In this document: positions 24,201 through 36,745 of the stretch, in pieces | Layout of the letters: every line of letters starts with the position of its first letter | How positions within the stretch are numbered: the first letter of the stretch is position 1 | Assembly: GCF_001949145.1 (NCBI RefSeq) | Contig: NW_019091532.1 | Location: forward strand, 58,690-106,663 | DNA: 47,974 nt | DNA from: Acanthaster planci | Taxonomy: Eukaryota > Echinodermata > Asteroidea > Valvatida > Acanthasteridae | Direction of reading: 5' to 3' | Notes under the pieces: model-generated | What the model was told of the DNA's origin: nothing | Seen by the model: the letters and a program-made list of their open reading frames with translations, nothing else | The model's database searches: none | Translations under genes and position numbers: made by a program

Positions 24201-27200
24201 GACTACAAATACACAGAACTATAACAAATGGTATCTGAATTGGAGTGAACTTCGGTAACCGAAAATTACAGAATTTTCATGTAGCCGGTTTCATTTAACG
24301 CTATTTTACAGTGCTGCTCCAGTTTCCACTTCACTGTTGGTAATAAAGATGCACCCGACTGATATATATTCCATGAACATGCAGTCTTAAACTCTCCAGG
24401 TAGTTAATGATTCTTGCTTCTCGTATCGTTGATCACCAAAGCAAAAACATAGTTTACCATCGCACCTTTATTATTTTAAAATAAACACTAAATATTACTC
24501 ATTTCTCTACCTACCTAATACATTAAATGAAATTATACAGTTACTGGAGGGGGAACAGTGCGTGAATGCGGTGTACATTTTCAGCCGGCAAACCTGAAGA
24601 TCTTCACGTTTTGCCAACGTCCATTGTCAACAGGGGCTCAAAATGCCAACCGATCAAAAATAATGGATGGGATGAACCTGCTAAAAGCTTGTGGAACTTT
24701 TTTTTAATCGCGTCTTTGTTAAACGACTATAGTTAGGAAGGAATGAGACTATCCATCTTCCATAGGTCTGTACTTGCACCTGATGGTGAAGGTTTTGCCA
24801 GTCCGTAAGCAATCAATATAAGTTGTGCAGAAATATGCTTGTCGCAAGTTGCTGGTAAAAGGTAGACATGCGGACAACGTTGCGCCCCAAAGTCTCGGCC
24901 ATACGGCAATATAAAATAGACGGCAAATGGATACGGCCGCCATCTTCCATAAGCACACGTGTTATTATCATCAGTAACCAAACCTTCTGAACGCAGCCAA
25001 ATTACGTTAGAGCCACGAAGGATGGAACTACGACAGAGCCAACCCAAGTATACACGTTTCAGTTAATTGGTATACGTTTTCCCTGACAAAGAAGGAAACG
25101 AATAGCTTACAGAGATACCCACGATGTTTTAGTTTTGAGTGCTGTTTCCTGGCATCTTTATTGAATTGCATCTGAGCGGTACGGTGTTCATTTAACAGGC
25201 CGTGCGGTACCCAGTACCGGTAGTTTGGAAGCAGAGATGCACTTTAAATCTTCAAATTTTGGTAATGGAAGTGCCCTGTGGGACTAAGTAGCTTGGTATT
25301 CTTCTCTCCTAGAATGCAGGAGGATTTAAGTACATGCATTAATGTTGTCTCCTTTCTTACTGCGATTGAAACCAACTACCAACGGTTCGAAAGTCATCGT
25401 AAAGTCATCGTGTTCACTGCACCAACTTACACCTTTTACTCCTTAAATCCACTTGGAGATTTATCCGGGCAAGCGTTGTTTTCATTTACATGTATATGTT
25501 GAACATGCTCTCTGTACACTGAAGCACATGCGGTAATGATATATAACCCTACAATGTTGCACCTCGGACACCGATTGTAAATGATAACGTCTTTATCGTA
25601 ACTAACTGAATCATTCCTTTAATACCGGATATTGTTGATTCCTTCTGGCAATGAGGCGACTCCTACTCAAATTCTCTCAGAAATGCAACTTCATATTAAC
25701 AGGATCCGACAAACCCAGAGAGATCCGTCTAATATTTCACCATTTTCGGTTACAACGGTTACAATTTCAGACATAATCTTTTTGTATCGCAAAGTTCAGC
25801 ATATATTTTTTTATGAGGACATTGACTTTGAGAAAGTTAAAAGGACGTAAAACACCGCCGAGCGAAAACACTCGAAATTAAAATATGTAAACAAACCAGA
25901 ACAAACCGTGGTTTACCTACCGTGTAAGCTTAGAAGCACAAATTAATTAGAGATTCGAAGTTTTTCACGGTGAAGTCGGCAATTTAATAGGTTTGCGGTA
26001 GCATCATTCGAAACATTTCTTTTGTAAGTGTGGCTCACAAAAAGAGATATGTCGCATGATCCTACCGCAAACCTACTACGTAACAAATATGTTCAGAAAA
26101 CTAGTTAAAATTTGGAAAATGGCAAAATTATATCATGAACAAATTTTTCATTGTCAATCATAATTATCGATTCTCCCTGTGGTGAAGGAAGATTTCGAGG
26201 AAAATTAATATGCATACATATATGTTATAACAATCATATCATGTTCAGTTTTACTTTTCATATCATATACCATTCCCTGTATGACGTTTCATATTTCCTT
26301 AAAAAAAGCCTTGAGTGGGTTGTTGGCGGTGGTAGAACTTACCATGCAAGCAACATTAAAACTGCTTTTCTCTGGTATAAATGACGCTTATACCTTTAAC
26401 CAGCTCAGTAACGTTTCTGCCGAAGCCGCCTTTATACCATCTAATTTCATTTCGGCATTATTTTCATTTCGGATGAGGATAAACTTCCCCCTGCGGGGTT
26501 TTTAATTAATATCGCTTTCGATTGAAGGAATTGGGGGAAAGATGCAAGAGAAGATTACGGAAATCAAATCATGACAAAACAGTCCCGATGTACCGTTCAG
26601 GTCATGCGGAGAGTACGAGGTTTCGAGGGTCGCGTTATTTTGTGAGGCGTCCAGAAGTGATTTGAAGGTTTCGTTTATTTCTTTCATAGATAAGAAAGGA
26701 TTAGTGATGAACTGACAAAGCGCTAGAAAAATATTCTGTGTAATAAAACATGGGTTTTGATTACCCAAACTTCTTTGTAGTGAAGCCTCAATTCAGAGTG
26801 TGCATATGTTGTGTAGAATAACCATTTGGAAGAAATTTGTCACGTTGACAATGACACCACACATACCTGGCGGCTCGGGCTGAGCAGGCGAAAAGCGAAG
26901 TAACACCTTGGTCATTCTGTTTTCGAGACATCTACTGAAAAAAGTAACTCGGTAATAAAACCATGTTATTTTCTTCTACTCAACCAAATTCGAAGATTTT
27001 CAATTTGGCTACCATCACGACATGACTAGGACACTTTGAGGACCTTCAAATACCGTGCGCAAACATTCCTGGAGAAAGACATCATTTCATATTTCATGCC
27101 CTCCAGTTTACCGTGCGTTGATGTCGATGGATTGACTGACGCGCACTGGAAGTAGGTTGATCCTAAGTTGCCTGACTGCCGTAGCTCCGGGATCTCTGTC

Positions 27201-30200
27201 TTTCTGCCTTTGACCAACTCCCTGTCGTTACCATGGTGACTTGCGCCGACAGACCCCAGTTCTTTTGAAGTCTGAAAGGCAACATGGATAATGAACGTCG
27301 AGTCTCAAATATTTCAGATCGAGATGAACAAATGATATTGTCCGATGCAGTAATAATTTTAAAGGGAGTCTTCATTATATTTCCTTAGTCTTTTTCTGTA
27401 ATAAAGTCGAGGTAGAAATGTTGGCAAGTGTCTTGTCCGAATTTGAATGATTAGGATTTTTGCATAATAAAATACCATGATTTCGGGTCTAAATTTTGTA
27501 ATGAATTTTGTTTTATTATTGAAAACTTTACCGTAAACTGTAGACCCCCTTTGTAACTCTGACTTTATGTGTTATTGGCACGCGGCATAAATTACAAATT
27601 GTTGGGCTAAACCGATTCTATCAATCAAAGTTATTTTCTATAAAAAATTACATTCTTCAAAATTGAAAAAAAAAATGCAATCTGTAGAGTATACCCCACA
27701 CTTCACATAGATCAATCTCACGTAGTCCCGATAACTTGTTAAGGAGGCCGTGGGGGAACGCGACGCGCCAGGAGACTGTAATCAAAGAACTGAAGGGACA
27801 TTCGAGGTTATAAGGGTAAACATGCTCTTGGTGCGAATTGAGGAGGCGAATGGGACAATGTTATGCCCCCACCCCTATTTCTTTCGCTCACTTTCATGAT
27901 TAATTGTATGCCTTTTGGAATTGCGTATTTAAGTTCCTTTCTATATGCAATGTGCATCTATAATATTTCACTTAAAATACCAAAAGACCACGAAGATTAA
28001 ATGAAGAAAATAATTCTCCAATGCCCCACTTCACAGTTCGGGCCATTCGGTTCTGGATCCAACCTTGTAATTTGGTATACAGCTTTCCGTGTTTTTGAGA
28101 TGCGTTTTATTCGAAAAGAGAACAACCTTCCAACGCCAAGTTGCTATGCAGCAAGCCATATTAAAGGAAAGTGTGAAAAAATGGACATATGCCACTCCAA
28201 AGTGTTGACAGCGAGACAAAATCAAATAATTATGAATGGCGATGCAATTAACTCTGACGTGCCCCCACTTCTGTGCAATCAATGGAGAATACGGCACTTG
28301 GGGCTCAACCCAAATACAGCATCTGATCGGCGCTCTTGTGAAATTCATGACAATTCGGAGGACAACTGGGCTGTTGTCATGGCGACGTCAGTGATGTCAT
28401 TCACTCGGGCTCATATCTAGGATAATTCTGACATACCCTCTGTCCCCGATTGATACCGATTTCAAAACTGTCCTTGTTTACGCTGTGCTGTGGTCTTGAG
28501 GGGAAAAAAAATCGAGATCCGCAAGAGATGTTCAGTGGTGTCCTAGATACCATTTCTGCCACAACCCTGAAGGCTTCGATCTTTGGAAATTTCGGCCGAA
28601 GCTTTTGACATCAACCTCAGTGTAATTTGGGGTTAAGAAAATCTCCTCTTGTAAAAGCGGAATTCGCTAACTCCTCCGAAATTGAGTCAGGGTACGAAAT
28701 CTCTCCTGAAGTGTTCGTTTATTGCACGAGAAAAATCAGACGAATGTATTGAACAGCATGATTGTTCGAGGTTTTAGGCGCTGCTTTCAATGTACTGTGA
28801 GACATCCAATAAGCATTTCCCGCAAGATACTATTGGAAAAACAATAGTCCTTAGTATTTAAGCAGTATTTTAGTTGTGGGAGAAGTATCCCTGGACATGA
28901 ATAGACTTGCCGGGGGTCTAGGTGCGAATTAACCCGTCTGGCTGTCAACCTCAAACGCATCGCACAATGTGACGACCTAAGATCTTAAGAGTGCCGAATC
29001 AACACCAGATCGCAACATCAAAGGAGGACAAAGCCAGAATGCCAATAACTGTTTGAAATCGAATAAGGCCGACAGGCGATTCCTTCGGACTTATTGCAGT
29101 ATGGAATGCAGTGACGCATCTGTTTAATTAACGGGGAGAAAATTAATGAGGCGCGTCCTATTTTGGACCGTCTGCCACATGCCGAACACGTCTCGCCTGG
29201 TTAATTACCGCCTAGCAAAGATACAATGGGAAACTGTCACTTGTTCAAACAATGTTTGTCCCCGGTTCGTCAATATTGGATTTGGAACTGTTCCCAGCGG
29301 ATGCTCGCAATGTCTTCAGTCAACAGCCGCATTATTTGCTTTATATAACAAGCTATTAGTTATCTGTTAAATTCCAATTTTCAGCAAATATTGACCGGTA
29401 ATCGATCAGAGATGCCATCCCCCCCCCCGAAAAAAATGGGTGCTAGATTTCACTCGATGCATATGATTGTGACGTTAGAAATCATATTGTTGTTGAAACG
29501 TGTGGAGTAAATAAACATTTTTGTTTTGTTTTTGCTTTGTTTTCCAAAAAGGAATATACAACAAATTCTGGTAAAACTGGGTAGGCCTATTTTTCCTCTT
29601 TCGTTAGCTTAACGAGATTATGTGTCCTTCCGCTGAAATGTATAGGCATGACATTTGGCTAAGTGGGTTTTTCTATCTCGGCAAATCCGCAGAACCTCAC
29701 ATTATCCAATTGATAATGCAATATAGCCTCACATTTCGCCCGCATTTGGGCTGAATTTCCTTCCCCGCCGCGCTTTGAGTTGATGAGCCTTGGGTACAGT
29801 TTGCCCAACCCGCCCACGCAGGCAAACATTAAGCGTGCCATCCTGGTTTTTGTTTGCTTTGTTAGGCTTTGCTTGAGAAAATGCCAGACCTGGCTGAACC
29901 GAACACCCTGCCAATCTGATCCATTTTCCCCGGGTTGGTGAAGAAAGCAGTACTGCCATGAACACAACCCGGGCTTTTGATAAATTGTCCATGACTAATA
30001 AGCATGCAGCCAACATGAGAAAACAGACCTTGCTGTTTTCTGAAAATTCCAAATTTTATTCTAGTGTGTCATTTGTTCAAAAAGGGCAAACTTTTTGCTG
30101 TGGTAAATTTCCACAAGCTGAAACCGATAATGTCATTTCCCCGTTTCTTAATAATATGAGCCCTGAGTGACATTTTCAACATGCAGCGGACACATTTATA

Positions 30201-30484
30201 ATCATAGTTATTTTTGTGGAGCGGGAGCATAGGTAACAGTGATAAATATTGCATCGATTGTTCCAATAATGTCAAAGTCAGAAAATTGATGCATATTTGT
30301 CCTTTATTATTTTCAACCGTGTACTCGTTTATTGAAACAGGAAACCGTCTCTTTTTTTTGTGTGGAAGTTGAAAGTGTTCCACGGGTAGGCTGAAATTGT
30401 ATCAAAGTCAGACCACTTTTTCATCGTTCCGTGTTCACAGCTTCCGTCTAGTCTGGGAAAGCAATTCAAACGCACTTGAAAACG

Positions 30485-30718
30485 TGGCGCATCCGGAGGG
30501 GAAGGGGCTCGGGGGGCTTGAGCCCCCCCCAGTGTCATATTGAAAACAAATAAACAAAACTTTTTTTGACTTTTTGAAAAGCATTAACACAATTATACAC
30601 CTACATTTCAAACAGCCACTCTCTTATGCCGCAATGGAGGGGGGGGTTGACTTTTTATGGGGGAGGGGGTTTCTGGTCCCAGGTCACCCCCTAACGACCA
30701 ATCCTAGGCGCGCCACTG
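30485..30718. mobile_element. MITE-like relic with GTGGCGC ends
   Basis: The left end starts TGGCGCATCCGGAGGGG. The right end, read on the - strand, starts CAGTGGCGCGCCTAGGATT, so the first bases (GTGGCGC) are inverted copies. An internal hairpin GGGGGGCT-TG-AGCCCCCC sits near the left end. Length is about 234 bp with no coding capacity, which fits a non-autonomous DNA transposon. The superfamily is not determined. Confidence 0.45.
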
Positions 30719-31835
30719 CCACTAAAATCTCACCTCTTTGATCGTCAATTCCCCATAATATACCCAGCAAGAAATGAGACCGAGGGGTACCCCCCCCCAC
30801 ATGTCCAATCCGTATACACACTCCAGACTATTGTTACTTAACACATCCCCCAAGATGTCTGAAAGGAATTCCCCAGATTCCTGCGAGACAATGACCAACA
30901 CAAAGCAGGGGGGGGGTTCTCTCTGTCTCATACCTTGCTGCATATGCCCCATAATGCCGATACATTAGATAGCAGCGTAACAGTTTTCATTACCCGGTCT
31001 CAAATTATGTGTCTACCACCCAACTGAGAATAAAGACATTTTGAGACAATTGAAGACAAGGGTATTCCAGAAACCGTTGCAAGGCTTTGCTCCAACAAAG
31101 CATTTGAGCGAAGCGTACCCAGGAGTCAAATACCGTGTTTGACTAAGCCCAATAGCGAAACGCTCTACTTCCGGGAATGTTGACTACCAAAAAAAAAAGG
31201 CTAGCGACGGATACAGGCTTGAGTTATTAGCTCAAACATCAATCAAAAAGTTGTTTACTCATAAAACAATTCTGAAACTCGAAGGGTTTATGTTTTCATT
31301 ATTATTAATAGGTAATATTTTATAGCCGGTGGGATTGAGCGCATTTTGTTGGTTGCAAGCCGTCATTAACATTTTAGTATGGTTGCAGTATTTTGTAAAT
31401 GAAGTACCAAAATGTCCACTTCGTGTTTTTGTCCCTCAACCATGAACTTATTGATTTCTTGCTAACTGGCACTGTTCACATTGACTGTAAGCAGTAAGCA
31501 TCAACCCTGGCCGCAAGAGTTCCATTTAAAAGGGCCTGAAATATTACAATATGTATTCACACCTCAGAATTGTGTAGAAAAGCTGAGATACTGCGAAAAC
31601 GGTACTTCTGTATGTTGGTTGGTTTCCTTATTTCTGGAGCCGTGGGGGCGCTGTTGCCGTGATGTCATTTCACACACTCGCTGCACTTCTGTCAAGTATG
31701 AACCTAAAAGGGTGCCAATAGCAGTTCTTCAGTGACTGGCAATCATATATTACAACAGCGGTGACACTCCAAAAACCAAATCAAAAGCCAAAATTGTACG
31801 AAAGCCCACCAGTGCCATGTAGTGTACATTTTTTC

Positions 31836-31975
31836 AAATTTGTTTTTACGAGATATTTTTTTGCCAATTTGTTTTTGCGAGATATATTATTCCCATTTGT
31901 TTTAAGATATATTTTCCATTTTGTTTTTTCTAGATGTATTTTTCCATTGTATTTATTCGAGATATTTTTTTGTCG
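31836..31975. repeat. Degenerate tandem repeat, about 28-30 bp unit, five copies
   Basis: Five diverged copies of a word like ATTTGTTTTTNCGAGATAT followed by a T-rich stretch and CC, starting at about 31836, 31865, 31895, 31918 and 31946. The Phe/Leu-rich open frame over it is a product of the repeat. Confidence 0.75.
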
Positions 31976-32017
31976 CTTTCGTAAAAATTGACCTCAGCTG
32001 AATGGAAATCTAATTGG

Positions 32018-32154
32018 CCTGTTTGTTTCACGCGGATCAGGATCGCGATCAGTGATCCCAAAGCTGGTTCGCGCTATCCATTAAGTGGGTTCTTGTGTTA
32101 ATGAACCAACGACAGATCACTGGTCGCGATCCGGATCCACGTGAAAGAAACAGG
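32018..32154. repeat. Long imperfect inverted repeat (foldback)
   Basis: The 40-base arm 32018-32057 pairs with 32115-32154, with about five mismatches. Both arms read CCTGTTT, then TTTCACG, then GGATC, then GGATCGCGA, then CAGTGATC. Inside, TGGTTC and GAACCA extend the stem, leaving an apical loop of about 32 bases. The right arm also carries overlapping GATC sites. This could be a foldback transposon or a structural inverted duplication; no open frame uses it. Confidence 0.85.
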
Positions 32155-33732
32155 TCCTTCATTAACTAAGGCCGAACCTGTCGGTCTAATTTTGAATAGA
32201 CTGTATTTTGATTGGTCGAATTAAGGATTTAGTCATTTATTTCGAACAGAGTTGATTAAGTTTATGTTGTAACCAAGTTGGTCGGCTGTTAAAGTGCATA
32301 AACACAAACCATGGCTAGTAATTTAGTTGAAAGTATGGAAGTGGAGAGGTCTCCACAATGCGCCGGTCTGATACCACCAGGATATTCGGTGCTTTAATCC
32401 TGTGACACATTTTCATGTTACAAAACTATTGCTTGTCTTAACATAATTAATTTGGCGCACGAATATGAAAGCAACATTGTGTGGAAATATGCCAACCATG
32501 GACAATTGAATAAAACAGCCCAAATTAAGAGGACTGCCATCACTCGATGGTGTCTATTATATTAGAAAAACATCAAACCAAAACATGCCTCAGAGGCCAG
32601 CCGTTGTGTCAACACTGGCTGAGCAAATTATACCAGATGAGGGTATTACATGAACTGAATCACATAGAATGTGACCATAAGGTCTTGCAGCACTAAATCA
32701 ACACCTCAAAGAACCTGGATTTTGCACAACTGAAGTGCACTGCCCAAGGCGATGTGACAGCTATGAATAATAACGTCATAATTAAACTCCAAATCACGAG
32801 CATGTCTGAGGCATTGTAAGAAATTATGAACAGTCGAAATCGTAGAAATTGGTGTCTGCCTAATTTTCAAATCATGGGAATCTACTGTGCATTGCCCATA
32901 AGTCAAGGATATCTTAAAACCAAGCCTTTCAGTGTTACTTCAAGAATAAATTCCCTTCACAGTTATTTAGAGAGCTAAAAAGATTAAGTTTCAAGGATGC
33001 AGTGGGCCATTTAGTTGTTCTTAGAGAGAGAGGGGGGGGGTGGGGGAGGGGGCAAGATATTTGCAGAATATACAGTCCCAATGTGGAATTCATGTATGAC
33101 TGCTTTAAGGTACAGCATCAGTTGCAGGGCTTGCACAAGATTCCTTGAGTTTATTGGGATTTTTTATTACCTGAAGTGGATTTTTATAGGACCTTCTTCA
33201 AAGAAAGTGTCAATAAGCAAGAGAAATGAACAATTTAAAAAACAAAATTGCATCTACAAAGACCCATCTTCCTAGTTCCTGGGCAACTTCTCGGTCTGAT
33301 TTCATTACCCGGGACTCTCCGCCATGCTTGAGAAAAGATGGACGTGCCGGACTTAACAGTAATTCACATCGGCGGGGAAATTGCAATAATGAAAACCGGA
33401 GGCAGGTGCCCCATCAACTTGTGCAACTGCACTGGCTGTGACAGGCACAGGTGCAACAACATAATTACCTGAATTTTGGCACCTTCGGTGTACAGTATCA
33501 GGTCGTTTTCACCTTCATATTTATTCAACCCGAGTTCAAGCCAACTCAGGTTTCCTGAGGTGTATCAGAGTTGACCTCAACATGTCAATCTGCTGCAATT
33601 AATAACCCCACAAGTGTTTACAGGAATAAGAAATTAAATTGAATTCAGGTTCCCACAAAAAAATCCGTTTAAACTCTTGTGGAAATACATTAATAAATTA
33701 GGTCCCTATTGAAGTACATTACTTGCATTAAT
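32155..33732. other. Intergenic
   Basis: No gene is recognised. A G-rich run at 33032-33052 could form a G-quadruplex. Confidence 0.5.
33032..33052 (+). other. G-quadruplex-capable G run
   Basis: Runs of nine, five and five G separated by single T or A bases follow an AG-repeat. This satisfies the usual four-run G-quadruplex pattern. Confidence 0.6.
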
Positions 33733-33907
33733 TGGCGTCGCTAGGATTTTTTTCGAAGGGGGGGGGGGAAATTGCCGGGGAGGGGCACTCGTCAACAAAT
33801 AACCAATAAAATGTCAGTAGTGAAAGAGGTGTATTGTATTTTTTTCCCAAGCAAATTGGTGATTTCCTCCCACTTTCCTTCCCCCCTGCCCCCTCTCGCC
33901 ACGCCCA
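33733..33907. mobile_element. MITE-like relic with GGCGT ends
   Basis: The left end is TGGCGTCGCTAGGATTTTTT followed by a G run. The right end read on the - strand is TGGGCGTGGCGAGAGGG. The shared GGCGT-GC-AG ends are inverted, and the interior is about 140 bp with no coding capacity. It is similar in style, though not identical, to the element at 30485-30718. Confidence 0.4.
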
Positions 33908-36589
33908 TGATGATTTAAATCCAGATTCGAAAAGAATCTGAAATAGGTTACCAGGTAGTCCTATTTGATTCAAAGAAAAGGCCACGATTGGGCTGAAGGT
34001 TTAACTTCTTGTGAAGAGGGGAATAATTATGGTCTTTCAGTGTGACTAGACGAATACCCATTAAGTTTCTCTTTGTGCTTGCACTTGGTTGTTTGTCTTT
34101 TTCCGTTTTTTTTGTTGTGTTTTGTTTTTGTGTTTGTTTCTTGTCAGTCTATTGCTTCATGTTCTGCGACCTCAAGTTTTTAGATTCTCGTCAGTGGCAG
34201 ATCTAGCTTTCGCTAAAGTGGGGGTGGGTGACGGGTGATGTGTAAAGTCTAATGCATGCAGAAGCACGCCGAGTCCCTGGATGCACGGAATCAGCAGATG
34301 GCCAATTACTGCTTTTATATATTCCTCCGAATATCCAAATTCCATTTGATCCCAAATCTGGCTCCTTGGATGCTAAACCCAGGGGAACCCTCAACACAAA
34401 GCTGCTTTAAAGTCGGGGGGGGGAGGTGAAAGTTGGAACGTCTGACTTAAGACTATGATTGCGTTGCTCATGAAACATCTGTAAATATTTTCAGTCCTCT
34501 TGTCCAACGAGACCCCTTCACTTTTATCTTTGGATGGTGAAAAATTATAAGTCCTACCTCAAACACAAGACTCTGAACATGGTTACGTTTAAACGAACTG
34601 GCCTCCAAAACCAGGTTGATATAGTGTCAATTTTACAAGAAGTATGTTACTTGGGAACCCCGGTATCTCATATCAAAGAGAACAAGACATGTTGTCATGT
34701 AGCTGAGCTGATGATACGTGCATAGAAAATTGAAGTTAGTTTATTTTTGCACACTCCGTGCGACTTTCTAATAGCTTTCTGACGTCATGTTTTAGCCAGT
34801 CAGACAGCAGCAAGCCACCTGGGGAATATAATTTTTTTCGGTAGTTCCCCTTTTGAATGGTTGATACTGAGTCACTGAACCCATTTGAATTACTTGGTGC
34901 GAAATTCAGATGAGTGTCTTTGATCGCTTCGAGTAAATGTGGAACTAAGCCAGGCAGTGGATCTAGGAATACCCTCTTCGCACGAGTGAATTTGCGGCTA
35001 AGTTAATTTAAATCAAGCTGCTGTTGTTTAATAAAGCTTTTGTTAGTCCCTGTGCCCACACAGTAGAGCATCAAAAAGTTAATTGTGGTTTGGGTGACAT
35101 TTGCAAGCCCTAAAGATAGAGATACGGGAGCCTGTTTTCGCTGTAATGTTCTTTTGCCGGGAATTTTGTGCCGCAGGCACGGGGATTTTATAAGTTTCCG
35201 ACACTTTTGATAACGGACTCCGGGCAATCTGGCATCCTCCGCACTGTCATGCATTTCTTGAATGATTCACAGAGGGTGCCAGTTTTGTGGCAGTGGTGAA
35301 AAATCTAAAGGTGTCTTACTAGTCATTTTGTCTTCGAATGCCATCTTTGTCACCACCCTGAAGCCCGCAGATAAATTTCACGAGTTTTGTCGTAAAAAGT
35401 CTTGCTGCAATCGCAAACGGCCAAAACTATTCAGTGGTGCCGATCAGTTTAAAAAGACCCGTTGAAGCTACATGATAAACTGCGAAACTAAGGTCCTGTG
35501 TGCCCCCCCCCCACAAAATGTCTGCAATTACTCGAATTGCTCGCCTTCACAACTTTCAATCAACCAATGTTTTGAAAATTACAAGTATATGTCTATACAG
35601 TAATTGACCGTGGCCAAAGGTCACTCTGCTGAAGATTGTTCAACCATAGTTCACCATTTTGTTTTTAAGAACGATTTCCTCACGAGGCACAATGAATTTA
35701 TGCGGTGATTTATTCACTTCTAAACAACACTTCATTGAGCCCCTATTATGATTAACTTGCCCCTGGTATACATGTATTTTCACCCAAACCTTCCTGGCAC
35801 AATATATTATCCGGGTCCCAAAATAGACTCTGTATTCTGTAAATTGCCAGGCCGGGCACGGACAAACATAGCACCTCCGAGCTCTCTTGCCTGTCAGCAG
35901 ATTTAATTACCTTGTTTCTTGTGATGGTGTGCTTAGAGTGATGACTACTTGCTGACAATGTCAGGTCCAACTCGAATCATGCTTTGTTGATTATCTTAAA
36001 GCATTTTGTTGAAGTTTCCTGGGAAGGAAAGTCTCCAAGAAAACCCAGAGTTAAAACGGGATAAAATAACAGCGTGAAAACCATTAATTTATTTAGGGGG
36101 GAGAAGGCACGTTCAAGCCCAATTGTCAAGAACTCAAAAACTTCTGATGTTGGTTGCCAAGAGGAGACCATCTGCCAATCGGCCATGACGTAATTCGCCC
36201 ACATTTCTCTGGTTGGAAAGGCGTAAACATGAACAATTTCCTGTCGCTGCAAAGAATTATATAATGCATGCCAAAATCTGACATAGTGTGTATACAGGAC
36301 AATCCACACGTACTGGGGTACGAGGCTTCCAAAAATGGTCAGGAACATTGTCGTATAAGTATTTTCTGAGGACAAGAACGCAAAGAAAAACGATTCATTC
36401 TTGTCCTTGAGAGAAAATATTTATGAGGCGCACAGTATCTATATATCTGTCATTCATTGGCGCTGATAACTACCATTACACGTGCTCATTGGGCTCACAA
36501 CTTCCATACAATCCTTAGGATGACCATCTCAGCTCCCTATGTAGTGCGATAGCCTGATGCTACCATTTCAGTCACAATTACCATGTCTG
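33908..36589. other. Intergenic
   Basis: No gene is recognised. Further CAGTGGCAGATCTAG and CAGTGGATCTAGGAAT terminal-repeat-like words occur at about 34194 and 34955 without clear partner ends. A - strand frame at 35977-36375 stays open for 132 codons after an acceptor-like TTCTTGTCCTCAG and is hydrophobic; I cannot assign it to a family. Confidence 0.45.
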
Positions 36590-36745
36590 CCCTCACAGGT
36601 GCCTGTTTACTCTTGGGTGACAAGGGGCAACACGGAAAGGGTTTAAGTGATTTGACCAAGGTCACAGGTAGCCACATAATAGGATTCGAACCCCCCCTTA
36701 TTATTGTGATCAGAAGCTACAAACTCTACCTTGTGAGGACCGTTG
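36590..36745 (-). mobile_element. tRNA-derived SINE relic, copy 2
   Basis: On the - strand it carries a consensus box B, GGTTCGAATCC (36682-36692). Some 90 bases on is the same tail word CCCTCACAGGT (+ strand at 36590) found in the copy at 12373-12535, at nearly the same spacing. The box A region (around 36721-36740) is decayed. The shared order, spacing and tail support one SINE family with both copies in the same orientation. Confidence 0.6.

Larger units (their letters stand above)
19401..31835. other. Intergenic, between SSPN and ITPR (left part)
   Basis: About 12.4 kb with no recognised gene or RNA gene. It contains the pentanucleotide tract at 21181-21222, a MITE-like relic at 30485-30718 and several G or C runs. 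One ATG-started + frame at 28001-28420 (139 codons) is the longest open frame here but has no recognisable domain and overlaps a comparably open antisense frame. Confidence 0.5.
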
